Assembly: GCA_023614405.1 (NCBI GenBank)
Contig: CM042693.1
Coordinates: 158,860,731 to 158,924,730 of the forward strand
From: Avena insularis
Lineage: Eukaryota; Streptophyta; Magnoliopsida; Poales; Poaceae
Length of the DNA stretch: 64,000 nt
Direction of reading: 5' to 3'
Shown here piece by piece: positions 1-10,147 of the stretch. The notes beneath the pieces were generated by a model. The model saw nothing but the letters and a program-made list of their open reading frames with translations. It had not been told where the DNA came from and did no database searches. The translations under genes were made by a program, and so were the position numbers. Each line of letters begins with the position of its first letter. Positions within the stretch are counted from its first letter, which is position 1.

Positions 1-404
1 AAGAGGCCAAAGTGCGGCTCAATGCCAAGCCAGCACTCACAAAAAGTGATAAAACACGCAATGTGGAGAAGTGAATTGGGAGACAGATGATGAAGCTGAA
101 TCCCATAGAAGAAGAGCAGTCCACGAAGGAAGTCGTGGACCGGAAAAGAAAACCCACGCAAAACGAAGGCGAGAAACATAACCCGATACCCAGATGGGGG
201 ATGGGGGATTACCTCATTGCCGGGGAGTTTGACGGCCTCCCTATCTTGCGGGATCAGGCCCCGCTCGCGAAGCTTGCGGAGATCACTCTCCCGCGTCTCT
301 GATCGCCGCCAGCCACCATCGGTGACGTGAGTAGCGGCGGTGACCTTTTTTCCTCCGGCAGCACTGGTCCCAACCGTAGATGAAGATTTCTTTGGTTTCC
401 CCAT
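1..404 (-). CDS. Antisense ORF of Tat-lineage retroelement E (N-terminal part, runs off window)
   Basis: Reading leftward from an ATG at 404, 134 codons stay open to the window edge. The protein starts with a basic, Ser/Thr/Ala-rich tail and then has a conserved block containing GYRVMFLAFVLRGFSFP and LRGLLFFYGIQLHHLSPNS, followed by ACFITFCECWLGIEPHFGL. This is the block found in proteins annotated as 'putative gypsy type transposon' (Pfam PF04195, Transposase_28), recognised from memory. The LTR at 1711-2206 and its polypurine tract are on the plus strand, so this gene is antisense to its own element, as known for extra ORFs of Tat-lineage elements. Function unknown. The same domain recurs in Tat B (37028 onward) and Tat C (52234 onward). 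Confidence 0.8.
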   Translation of the reverse strand, partial: MGKPKKSSSTVGTSAAGGKKVTAATHVTDGGWRRSETRESDLRKLRERGLIPQDREAVKLPGNEVIPHPPSGYRVMFLAFVLRGFSFPVHDFLRGLLFFYGIQLHHLSPNSLLHIACFITFCECWLGIEPHFGL

Positions 405-880
405 TGCGCTATGGCGGCGCCGGCGGTGAAAACGCAGAAAGAACGAAGGAAATGTGGAAGGATATCCCAGCGCGAAGCAAGAATCGCTCGAGCACAAGGA
501 GGCAGTGAACACAAGAACTGGTGCGGTGAAAACAAACCACGGTTCCCCCAATGATTATAACAGCGAAGACGACGAACGACAGCCGTCCATCCAGAAGACC
601 TAACGCCAACGGCAGATCTGACCATACACGTGTCAGCACCACAACGAACCGTCGTTACCACGCCATCCACTACGCGCGGAAATCGAGGAGACACCGTAAT
701 TATCTCCACGCAGCGCGTGACCGGTCAATTCAAAGTCAGCAAATGGGACCCACGTTCGTCCAGTCAAGTCATCTCTGGCGTAGCAGACGCTTGAGGTCAT
801 CGATCGTCAGCACTGATGTCATCAAAAGCTATACTAGCACCAACTACAATTCTTCGGCTCCACAGCTAAGAGTACTCACT

Positions 881-1143
881 CGAATCTTCGATTCGACTAA
901 ATACTCGGGGGCTACTCCTATCAGGAGCGCTGGCCGCGCACCCGGAAGATGAATAACGACAAAGTATTTCTTCGAGTCCTACGTCGAGTCTACGACTCCA
1001 CTACGGACTCGGGGGCTACTCCCATAGGGAGGATGGATTTAAGCATCTGAAAATTTTTGAGTCCTATGGACTTAACAACCGAACAATGCTTGAACTAAAG
1101 TCTCTGCTCGAGTCTACGACTCGAACAGACACTCGGGGGCTAC
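881..1143 (+). repeat. Three hairpin + polypurine-like modules
   Basis: The 12-mer CTCGGGGGCTAC occurs at 904-915, 1008-1019 and 1132-1143. Each copy is preceded, after exactly 8 nt, by a small inverted repeat: CGAATC-ttc-GATTCG at 881-895, a GAGTC-tac-GACTC stem at 985-999, and CGAGTC-tac-GACTCG at 1109-1123. A fourth identical module (hairpin 1676-1690, 12-mer 1699-1710) directly abuts the LTR and is the presumed functional polypurine tract. The text after the motif ('tcccatagggag', 'gcgctgg') is also partly repeated, so the array arose by duplication of roughly 104-124-bp units. Confidence 0.85.
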
Positions 1144-1698
1144 TCCCATAGGGAGCGCTGGTCGCGCACCCTATGAATTCTTCGACTGTGATCTTTCGGA
1201 TCAGCACGCAAAAACTTTTTGGCATCTCTGCCCCAACAAACGCTGAGTGAGCAACAATCTCCTTGGCCACCCGAAACACCTCCGCGGTGACAAATGTTCG
1301 GATGCTGCGTCTACGACGCAAAGATAAGACCTGGAGATATCATCTGACGGCCTAGCAAAGTACATGACTACGCTCTGCTAGTATAAATCCATGTCAACAG
1401 GCGTGATGAAAAATCCCGACGGACGCGTTGGGTACATTAATTAAAATCACTGGAATTCCACTCCTGTAAGTCCTCCGCGGCCTGAGTCGAATTACGCCAG
1501 CATATGTTCCAGGTCCGAGTTGAGGGACTCGAACTTGAAGAAGATCGTGTTGTTTCGTCCTAAGACAGTTAACTGACCCTGATCCGTCGGGTGAGTCAGG
1601 CACACGCGTCAACAATCCCTACACACATATACTATTAATACATAGTTGCACTCAAAAGATGGAAGAGTCCTCAGCCGAATCTACGATTCGACTGATCA

Positions 1699-1710
1699 CT
1701 CGGGGGCTAC
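1699..1710 (+). promoter_or_regulatory. Polypurine tract of Tat element E
   Basis: CTCGGGGGCTAC immediately precedes the LTR start TGACATGG at 1711. In LTR retrotransposons the purine-rich tract next to the 3' LTR primes plus-strand DNA synthesis. The hairpin CGAATC-tac-GATTCG lies 8 nt upstream at 1676-1690. Confidence 0.75.
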
Positions 1711-2206
1711 TGACATGGTTATACCCTACGGGTACGTGACTTCAGCATACCTGGTCCAGCCCAAGGAAGGCCCACAGTAGATATACGCTGGCCCATGAAT
1801 TTCGGGTGGCCAAGGCCCATGACGCCTTCGGATCCTTCGAGAGCAAGACTAGTATAGATAGGAAATTCAAAGGGGTAAAACCCTAGAACCTGTAACCGAC
1901 TAGGACTATGCCCGGGACCTGCCTAAGTCTATATAAAGGCCAGGAGGGCAAGTCCTAGATCTCTCGACTCATACTTTCGCACACGCCTCCACGCCAGATC
2001 GAATCTGCGCACCCTGTAACCTTCGGTTCCGCCGTAATCAAGAGCAGACAAGCAGGAGTAGGGTTTTCCCTCCTGGGGCCTGAACCTGGGTAAATCTCGT
2101 GTCCCCTGGTTGCTTGTCTGTTAACCGTACCATGATCTCCAGCATCACAATCTTCTCCAAAACCCAAGTCCATAACAATGGGCATTGACGAGATTAAACC
2201 TCGTCA
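1711..2206 (+). mobile_element. 3' LTR of Tat element E (496 bp)
   Basis: It begins TGAC and ends GTCA, right after a polypurine tract. A TATA box (TATATAAA, 1930-1937) sits mid-LTR, and the downstream part has the Triticeae-style 'gaacctgggtaaa' region. After 2206 the sequence becomes CACTA-coding, so the element is inserted in the CACTA transposon; the candidate target-site duplication begins GCGGG at 2207. The 5' LTR lies outside the window, so the duplication cannot be checked here. Confidence 0.8.
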
Positions 2207-2242
2207 GCGGGTGGTCGAGTAGGGTCGTGCCTGATTCCAAGC

Positions 2243-4510
2243 ATGGTCAGCAACCACTGGAACAACGCGGCACCGACGAATCAGGCAAACTACGTGTTCG
2301 TGACTCCGCCCGCTAGCACCGCGGCGCCGCAAGTGTTGGTGACTCCCTCTGCCATCACCGCGGCGCCGGAGTACATGTTGGTGCCCCCTGCCATCGTCGC
2401 GGCGGCACCGGAGCTCCAAGCACCCGTCGGTAGGGAGAATACACCGACGGCCAGCACCGCGCCATCAAGCAGCCCTTCCATCTCTTGCACGCCCGTCGCC
2501 GTATGCGGTGCGTCGACATTAGCCGATCTCGACGCCATCACGGTAAACAAATTGCTTTAATTACCGCCTTTCATGCTATCTATTACTCTTATGGCATCTC
2601 GCTCTGACGACGCCGTACATGTTTTCCGCAGACGGATGTTCCTTGCACTCTCTTATGCTAAGTGAACAACGAGCTGAGGGATGTTGCCAAGGGTACCATC
2701 ATTCAACCCTTGCAGCGCACGTTCCACTCAAGGCCGATGTCAGATAGCGTGTACAGGGTTAAAATTAGTCGGGTGCTAAGGGGCTGTGACGACCTGGAAC
2801 CTCCCATTCAACCCCCAGGAGAGGATGAAGAAGAGTCGTCTGTCCTCAGAACTTGCTTCGTCTTATTCTTGCTATGGCCAAAGAGCATGATCCGTTTGGG
2901 GACGGCGGGGGCCATCACGCCACAACAAAGACACGCTTTGTCGTGCAGCGACAAGCGGTGGCAAACCTGCACCGCCCTCGCCGTCACCTCCACGCCGTGG
3001 GTCGGATGATCATGTTGATGATATGCACATGGCGCAGGATCCGGCCGAGGACGACGAAGACTGGAATGATCACTTCTTCAGCACTTAGTTTGGCAACGAA
3101 GACCTAGCTCATGGCCCCACAGAGAAAGCCACTATCACCAAGCGTCTGTTTGGTTCTCAGGAGACGCCTCCAGCTTGCGCCTTTACAGATCCAGCTGATA
3201 CAACCAACCGGCCCTTTATTCTAAGCCCTGACACACTACATAGGGCGGCCGGTGCTCAGATTGCGGTGCCTGCCCGCTCTCCAAAAGGAAAAAAGGGCCG
3301 GAAAAGAAAATCTAGCAGCTCGAGCCAGCCGGTGGCGTCTACAACTGTGAATCCGATCCGGTTTCGGGACGGGCCACCAAGACCCGAGGGTATTATGTGG
3401 AGGATTCATGTGGCGGGTGAGCCCATGCTACCTAAGAATTTGCGGAAGCTCGCCAGTTCGGAACTGCAGAGTGTGCATGACGGCGTGCTGACGATAGAGA
3501 GACGCCTTTTATCGGAGAAAGATCCCTCGCACCCGGTATTCGTGGTTAAGGTGCCACCAGGCTTGGGCTTCATCGACAACGCCCCTGCGGATCTGTTCTT
3601 CCTGCGGTTCGAGGACATCTTCAATATGTTCCACCTATACCCGCTGCACTATACCATGGTCCGTCTCTTTTCTCTCAGCCTGGCCATGCAGATCATTAGA
3701 GAGAACACACCGGGCATCACTATAATGGTCCCCTACTACATGCGTGACGGCAGCTTGGGTTCCCCCGCCGAACGACGTATCGTGGCCTCGTACCTAAAAA
3801 GAATCCTCGTGGCGAACAAGACAAAGGAATACATTCTCGTGCCTTACTTTCCCGAGTAATTCGTTATTCACTCGCCACCGTCGATTGGCTTTATTAGATC
3901 ATCATCATTCTTTTTCCAACACATTCCATTGAATTTTTTGCGCAGAGATGAACATTTCACGCTCATCTCCTTATCGCTGAAGCATTCCCACGCCACGTAT
4001 TTCGACTCGGGGAGTCTAGAAAAGAAGAAAAACTACGACAAGATCAAGGAAGTTTTGGATGATGCTCTCACTGGCTTTGCCTCGACGGAAGGCACCACCT
4101 TCGTGCGTACAAAGGTCAAGTTCGGTAGGCACGTCTTCAACCACGTAACGGAGTTCCCCTACGTGAAGCAGCCGGAAAACAGTAAGAAGGAAGCCTACTA
4201 CGCACTCCATCACATGAGGGCGTTCCTACTTGACCAGCAGAATTCTGCGCTGCCAGATCATCTCAAACGGTGGGCCGAAGCAAAGGCCAAGATCAATGAT
4301 TCAGATATTAGACAAGAGATGTATCGCATCCAGTAGCAGTTTGGGGCAATCATCTTTTGTGATGTCATGACTTCGGGGGGGATCTTCTACGGGGGAAATA
4401 TCCCGAATAACCGTGACATAGAAGATCGCCTAGAGATGCAGGGTGACTATAGGAAGTTCATGACGAGACAAGGCGTCCTCCCATTCCCTAAGCCGAGCCA
4501 GAAGGCTTGA
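2243..4510 (+). pseudogene. CACTA ORF2, degenerate, with Ulp1-like C-terminal domain
   Basis: This is a spliced CACTA ORF2 relic. The first exon encodes a Pro/Ala/Thr/Val-rich segment with repeated VTPPA/TAAP units. A GT-AG intron at 2543-2631 joins to a conserved block beginning DVPCTLL and continuing FHSRPM...LLWPKS. An in-frame TAA at 2659-2661 and a TAG at 3088-3090 break it. The downstream domain contains FEDIFNMFHLYPLHYTMVR and VPYFPE, then a second intron (3856-3945) joins to DEHFTLISLSLKHSHATYFDS, the Ulp1/C48-protease His and Asp region. Where active C48 proteases have the catalytic Cys, this copy reads KKEAYYALHHMR. Another in-frame TAG is at 4334-4336; the natural stop is TGA at 4508. 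Confidence 0.8.
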
Positions 4511-4677
4511 TGTTGGCCTAGTTGTAGTTACAAACTATAGATGACCTTTGTGTGTGTGTGGACAAACTATGAATCATCGCTTACTTCTTTTGCTTATTAA
4601 TATTATACATCAATCAATGCTTGGTTTTTTTGCTTACTCTTTGGTCCTTTGCTCACTTTGGTCCTTTTTTTCCTTAC

Positions 4678-5478
4678 TCTTTTTTCGAGAATAATGCCGA
4701 TGATTGAAATGTCGTGGCACACTATATATGTGAATGTGCTACGATGGGATTGTGAGCCTTGTGATATGCATAAGTCCAGGTCTTGTCCATCCTACTTGGC
4801 TCACCGTTCCATCGTAGCATATTCTTGTGTCCAACAACCTATGTATATATATGAGGCATGCTTTTCGAGTTATTTTTGTCTTTTTCGAGAATAATGTCGA
4901 TGATTGAAATGTCGTGGCACACTATATATGTGAATGTGCTATGATGGGATTATGAGCCTTGTGATATGCACAAGTCCAGGTCTTATGCATCCTACTTGGC
5001 TCACGGTTCCATCATAGCATATTCCTGTGTCCAACGACCTATGTATATATATGAGACATTCTTTTCGAGTTATTTTTGTCTTTTTCGAGAATATGCCGAT
5101 GATTGAAATGTCGTGGCACAATATATATATATATGTGAATGTGCTATGACGGGATAGTTAGCCTTGTGATATGCACAAGTCCGGGAATTGTGCATCCTAC
5201 TTGGCTAACTGTTCTGTCATAGCATATTCCTGTGTCCAACGACCTAGCTAGTTATATATGAGGCATTCTTTTCGAGATACTTTGGTCTTTTTCGAGAATA
5301 ATGCCGATGATTGAAATGTCGTGGCACACTATATATGTGAATGTGCTACGATGGGATTGTACGCCTTGTGCTATGCACAAGTCCAGGTGTTGTGCATCCT
5401 ACTTGGCGTACGGTTCCATCGTAGCATATTCCTATGTCCAACAACCTCGTTATATATGAGGCATGCTTTTTGAGTTTG
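4678..5478 (+). repeat. Four tandem ~200-bp repeats, each with a long hairpin
   Basis: The marker TTTTTCGAGA occurs at 4681, 4881, 5081 and 5288, giving periods of 200, 200 and 207 bp; the last spacing is longer because copy 3 has an expanded AT run near 5121-5134. Each unit carries an imperfect inverted repeat with 21-nt arms: 4738-4758/4798-4818, 4938-4958/4998-5018, 5143-5163/5203-5223 and 5345-5365/5405-5425. Between the arms is a 39-nt region with an inner ATGCACAA/TTGTGCAT-type stem. Arm sequences differ between copies but remain complementary (see findings). The array lies between ORF2 and the viroplasmin ORF. Confidence 0.92.
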
Positions 5479-5581
5479 CTCTTTTTGATTTAGGAGTACT
5501 TTCTATAAGAGTATCTTCATATGCGACTTTAATTATACATGTTTTTTCAATCACCGGTTAATTATTATTGTCAACTTGTAG

Positions 5582-5833
5582 ATGACGTGGTACATCGTGT
5601 ATAAGGGACGGGTTCCTGGAGTCTACAATGATTGGGAAGACTGCCGGAGACAGGTGCACCGTTTCAGCGGAAATAGCTACAAAGGGTACAACACTATGGT
5701 GGAGGCGGAAGCTAGATACACGCGCTATCTAGCGGGAGTTAGGACGACAAGGAACTGGACGAAGACCTACACCTTCGTCGCAGCGGTGATCATACTTATC
5801 TTTTTTGGTTGTTTATCCCGCGTTTGTGTCTAG
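5582..5833 (+). CDS. Small protein with viroplasmin / RNase HI N-terminal-like domain and membrane segment
   Basis: Intact 83-codon ORF, ATG to TAG, preceded by ttgtag, which could be a splice acceptor, so it may be the last exon of a larger CACTA transcript. Residues 2-50 match the Cauli_VI/viroplasmin fold (PF01693), also the N-terminal hybrid-binding domain of eukaryotic RNase H1: WYIVYKGRVPGVYNDWEDC, then QVHRFSGNSYKGY and an Ala-rich helix. Related domains are known in plant CACTA elements. Residues 65-83 form a hydrophobic segment (TFVAAVIILIFFGCLSRVCV) that looks like a C-terminal membrane anchor. No RNase H catalytic domain follows. By family knowledge it could bind RNA/DNA hybrids or dsRNA; membrane location is inference. 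Confidence 0.72.
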   Translation: MTWYIVYKGRVPGVYNDWEDCRRQVHRFSGNSYKGYNTMVEAEARYTRYLAGVRTTRNWTKTYTFVAAVIILIFFGCLSRVCV

Positions 5834-6116
5834 CTAGTTTAGATGTCTAGGCGAGCTTCCGAGCTCTAACTTGATCGATCGACACATGTATTCGCATGTC
5901 ACCAACTACTACTTTGTAAATTGATCGAAACAATGTAACTTATACTATGTATTCATGTATGAGACTTATCTATATGTATTTGTTTCAATCTTGTTTTTCA
6001 TATTGTGTATTTATATATATAATTGTATATCTTGTATTTGTGTCTGTATATCTGTTGTAATATTGTATATAATCTGTATTGTATATAATCTGGCTCGTAA
6101 ATTAAAAAAACAAAAA
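5834..6116 (+). other. AT-rich 3' non-coding region of CACTA element
   Basis: AT-rich spacer containing repeated 'ttgtatata' motifs around 5995-6090. No credible coding sequence is visible; it probably holds the transcript 3' end of the small ORF. Confidence 0.5.
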
Positions 6117-6410
6117 ACATACCAGTGGCGCACATGATCTACCTTCTGTGGCGCACTACATCTAAAGCACACTATAGAAGCTTAGTGGCGCACTGGGTAG
6201 TGCGCCACAAAAGATCCTACACGTAGCGCACCTGCCCACATAGCCATGGCGCACTAGCAGGTGCGCTACGCCTATCTCGACACAACCGTGGCGTACTAGG
6301 CAGTGCGCCACGGCTGGAAGATAGCCATAGCGCAAGGCACGTGGCGCACTGCTAGTGCGCCACGGATGGGCATTTCGGGTGTGCCACTACCAGCATGTTT
6401 CCTAGTAGTG
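6117..6410 (+). repeat. CACTA subterminal repeats and right terminus
   Basis: Short motifs of the type GTGGCGCAC and its complement GTGCGCCAC recur in both orientations from about 6123 to 6365, several as face-to-face pairs (e.g. 6182-6209, 6339-6365). In CACTA elements such repeats bind the transposase. The terminus is CCTAGTAGTG at 6401-6410. Confidence 0.88.
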
Positions 6411-7076
6411 AACAACAGTTATCAAGCCAGTTTGCAAATGGCCCCATTTGAATTCATGTACGGAAGGAAGTGTCGCACCCCTTTGAACTGGTCGGAAGTA
6501 GGAGAGAGTCAGATTTTCGGACCCGACATCCTACAAGAAGTAGAAGAGAAGGTTCACAAGATTCATGAGCACCTCAAGACAGCCCAATCCAGACAAAAGA
6601 GTTACGCTGACAAGAGACGTAGAGACCTCGCCTTCAATATAGGAGACTTCGTTTATCTGAAAGTGTCGCCATTGAAGGGAATGCAGCGTTTCCAACTCAA
6701 GGGAAAGTTAGCCCCCAGATATATCAGACCTTTCAAGATTCTGAAACATCGAGGAGAAGTATCGTATCAATTGTAACTACCAGAAGAGATGTCAGCCATG
6801 CACAATGTGTTCCATATCTCGTTACTTCGCAAGTGTCTCGAAGTCCCAGAGAAGACCGAAGTGTTCAAAAATATCAATCACCGTACCATAGCGATCAACG
6901 ATGACCTGACCTATCCTGAAGTACCCATCCGTATTTTGGAAGAAGCTTTTCGAACTACCCGAACCCGAAGCATCAAGTTTCTCAAGATTCAGTGGAGCAA
7001 CCACACAGAAGAGGAAGCTACCTGGGAGCGCGAAGATCACATCGGGAAGGAGTTTCCCGATCTCTTCAAATCCTAG
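6411..7076 (+). pseudogene. Gypsy (Tekay/Del-type chromovirus) integrase C-terminus and chromodomain
   Basis: Continuation of the pol gene interrupted by the CACTA. It encodes SYQASLQMAPFEFMYGRKCR, the integrase C-terminal region (DFVYLKVSPLKGMQRF; the GPF-type motif reads RPFKILKHRGE), then HNVFHISLLRKC and a chromodomain-like tail (IKFLKIQWSNHTEEEATWER) ending at a TAG at 7074. It is broken by an in-frame TAA at 6774-6776, where the sister copy at 14886 has GAA. It is very similar to 14520-15187. The chromodomain places it in the chromovirus group of Ty3/Gypsy. Confidence 0.88.
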
Positions 7077-7118
7077 GTAATCTTTTCATCCTTTTTCAAA
7101 TCTCGGGACAAGATTTTG

Positions 7119-7135
7119 TTTAAGGGGGGAAGGTT
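7119..7135 (+). promoter_or_regulatory. Polypurine tract next to Gypsy LTR
   Basis: TTTAAGGGGGGAAGGT directly precedes the LTR start TGTAACATCCC at 7136. The same tract occurs before the LTR at 15247. Confidence 0.75.
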
Positions 7136-9618
7136 TGTAACATCCCAAAAATACTAAACTTAAATCATCAAACTCTAATCATCAAAATTAGGGTTACATG
7201 CATATGTGTATGCATTTGATTTGAAATTCTTTTGAACCACCTTGTTTGTGTGTTTCTTTGCTTGTAAAATGTTTCTTAGGTGAAATAAACATCATCTAAA
7301 CATTTCCCAAACTTTTCTCAAAGACAAATGAATCAAAACAAACCAAATAAAGGAATGGTCATTTTGGCCAATTTAACTCCGATGCCTACTTTGGCTGTCT
7401 CAAACTTTCAGAACCTAACAAAAACTTTTCTGGATCTTCGCACCCCTTGATTGTACTCATAACAAAGTATCAAGGCCCACTTTGTGATCATCCAGAAACT
7501 TTCAAATGCATAGTTTAAATGAAAATTCAAAATTGAATCTTTATCATATGGGAAGATCCCACTTTTTCAAAAACCACTCAAACAAGCTCAACTTTCAAAA
7601 CCCAAGCATCTGCAGACTCACCAGTACCAATCTAGCACACCCACCAAAAATCTTTTCAAAATTCAAAACTTGATTCATGCGGCCATTTCATCAAACACTT
7701 GGTAGACACAAATCAAACAAAATCAAAACACTATAGTGTGCAGTGTTTTGAGCCTAACTAGTTCCCTATCTAGCTCACAACCATCTCAGTATATCATCTA
7801 GCAAGATTAACCAAGCACTAGCACCACTATGAGCTTGCCAATATCATTAATGGTGAACAGCCGAGTGCATCCTTGCCACCCTAGTGTAGACAGCAAGCTA
7901 GGAAGGAAACTAGCCGTGCCAACCTTGTCTGGGAGATCATCTATGCCTCACCGCCCCCTCTCGACCAGCCCTGCCTCGAAGACACCGACCAGAGCACCTA
8001 GGAACGCCGCGCCCGTGCCTCTGCCAACCATGCCGAGCATGCGCCAGAGCGCCACCCTCGACCGAAGCCCACAGACCGCGCGCCGCCCTCGCCGTGTGCA
8101 TACACGATCGCCACCGACCCAAGAGACCGCTAGACATCCCCGTTCGCCGCCCCATGCCGCACAGCCACCGCTCGCCGTCAAAGACGCCGCCTCTGCCGCG
8201 CAGAGCGTCGCATGTTCCAGACCAACCCGCACCGCCCCATGTCTCGCCACCGTATCGTTGAGCATCGCCAGGGAACACCGCACCGTCCCCTACCTTCGCC
8301 CATGCCAATAGCCGTCTGTACCATCGCCCCCGACGAGCTCACCGTGCGCCCCGTCGGTCCCCTCGCTCGACTATAAATAGAGGCCACCCCCAGCCGAATT
8401 GAGCACACCATTCTACTCCCCTCTCATCACTGATCGTGCCACACTGTTCCCGGAGCAAGGCGAGCAGCACATCGCCGGAATTTCACCGGAGCCCGCCGCC
8501 TCTGGAGAAGAAGGGAGCCAACGATTGGAGCCGCCCCAGGAGGAGCCACCGGTACCAGGAGATTCGGCGTCGTCGAATTCGTCGTTCGCCCGCCTCGCCG
8601 ACCCTCACCTGCACCCCGGTGAGCCCCCAGCAACCCCCACTGGCCGCGCTAGGTTTCTGTCTCGCCGGCGTTGCCCAACATCGACGATGACTCCCAACCG
8701 TTGGATTAGAACCAGATCAAACGTCCCACATCGCCTCATACCGCTTGGCACCCCCCTGTCTCACTGACGAGTGGTGACAGCCACTTAAACAGCCGGTGGA
8801 AGCGCTACGCTTAGCAGGCCGGCCCGTTAACTTTTCCCGCGCAGCCCAGTTATTTGAATTAAACTTTTTCCATTTTATTTCAAACTCACTTCTGTACCCA
8901 GTTTCAAAAATCAACCTAGATTGATTCAGTACACCAAATTGAATGAAACCAATTTTGTTAGAAAGGCCTGAGAATGCTGAATCCAAGCCCGTTGGATTCA
9001 AGTCATTTGAATCTATAGATCACCCATGGTAAAAATAACAAGGCAGAAGCTTTTCTGCATTCAAACATTTTTCAAATTTAAACCATAATAGATTTTGAGT
9101 TGATTCCAACTCTCAAAAATCACATTTAACCATACCTTTCAGAATATATAAAAATATATGGGTTTACCTGAAGAAATAATGTTCAAGTAATAAAAGAATG
9201 CCCCATAGGCATTTCTAGTCACTTTATCTAATTAAAATAAAAGGGTAAAACCTTATTAAATGTTGACACCACTTTAAATCACATTACCATGGACTACAAT
9301 ATGTGGTGATGACATGTGTCAACATGATCCCATGTTTGGTTTGGAGAATATTAAATCTTAAGTAGTTTTTCAATGAGTAGAAATTACTTTTCTAAAAATA
9401 AAAGGAATTAAACGAAGCTTTAATCTTGTAAGGTTAGTGATGATGCTAGATCATCTATAGGATCCTTTTGTGTGATGATTGCAAGTAGTTAAGTATTGTT
9501 TGGTGATTGTGTACATCGTATTTATTTATAGACGCTAGTACCGACCAAGGATACGAGGAGAAAGGAGGATTCTACGAAGAAGAAGCCGAGGAGAACTTCA
9601 ACCACTGCTCTGCTCAAG
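7136..9618 (+). mobile_element. Gypsy LTR, left copy, 3' portion missing or diverged
   Basis: Begins TGTAACATCCC and matches the LTR starting at 15247 closely to about 9618 ('cactgctctgctcaaggcaag'; partner ends near 17755). A GC-rich promoter block spans 7870-8700, with CTATAAATAG at 8371-8380. After 9618 the two copies no longer match, so about 1.57 kb of LTR 3' sequence present on the right (17755-19323) is absent here. The ORFs in the GC-rich block have no domain and are not treated as genes. Confidence 0.8.
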
Positions 9619-10147
9619 GCAAGCTTAAGGTTCCCAACCTTTAATAAGGTAGAGATCCTTGTGTTTACAATGCTAGTCTCTGGATCAATAGCTAGCATCC
9701 ACAGTTAAGATGTAATATCAAGATACAAAGGTCATAATACAACTTTATAACCAGGAATAAAATAAATTATTACATCTTACATAGCTCATTTGGCTATCAC
9801 ATTACAATGCAGCAGAATATAACAATAGCATAGGGACCTTCATCTTCAAAGTGCCACAGGCAGACATGTTGGTTGTAGACTTGTAATCCTTATCATTAAA
9901 CTTCACTAATATCAAACAAACCTGCAACATAACAAGTTACAGCCACAAGGGTCAATACATTTGAATTGTATTGGCAAGTGATACTATGGTAGTATAGTGG
10001 AGTCTATCATCTATATGCATTTGGCTAAGTGGAGCTTAGGCTTGCTTTGATCAAAATAGATTTTCCTTATCATTTGAAAACACTAAGTTTTTGCTTGACA
10101 AAATCACCCAAGGCATCTCCCAATAGAAATTGGTGATCCTTTAACCC
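9619..10147. other. Unresolved junction / leader region
   Basis: This sits between the truncated LTR and the leader ORF of the next Gypsy unit. No TGGTATCAGAGC-type primer-binding site is visible, although a complete element should have one here. Read on the minus strand the text resembles the U5 part of another LTR, but I cannot show ends. I see no gene. Confidence 0.4.

Larger units (their letters stand above)
405..1710 (+). other. 3' non-coding region of Tat element E
   Basis: This lies between the antisense ORF and the 3' LTR and has no convincing coding potential; the short ORFs here lack recognisable domains. It would hold the promoter and 5' leader of the antisense gene on the minus strand and the polypurine priming region on the plus strand. 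It contains the hairpin-polypurine modules listed separately. Confidence 0.6.
2207..6410 (+). mobile_element. CACTA (En/Spm) DNA transposon, 3' part
   Basis: The right terminus is at 6410 (...TTTCCTAGTAGTG, i.e. CACTACTAGGAAA on the other strand). It is preceded by about 290 bp of short subterminal repeats. Internally, in order, there are a degenerate ORF2 (2243-4510), a tandem hairpin array (4678-5478) and a viroplasmin-domain ORF (5582-5833). The left part, including the transposase ORF1, lies beyond the Tat element inserted at 2206. The element is inserted in a Gypsy integrase; by comparison with the related copy at 14520 the interrupted codons are an NNSYQAS-like stretch and the 3-bp target duplication is probably AAC. 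Confidence 0.88.

Noticed and set aside
4016..4213. Minus-strand ORF opposite CACTA ORF2.
   Set aside because: Shadow of the Ulp1-like exon; no domain.
7829..8767. ORFs around a TATA box that could be read as a host gene.
   Set aside because: The same region recurs at 15970-16900 in the partner LTR, so it is LTR sequence.
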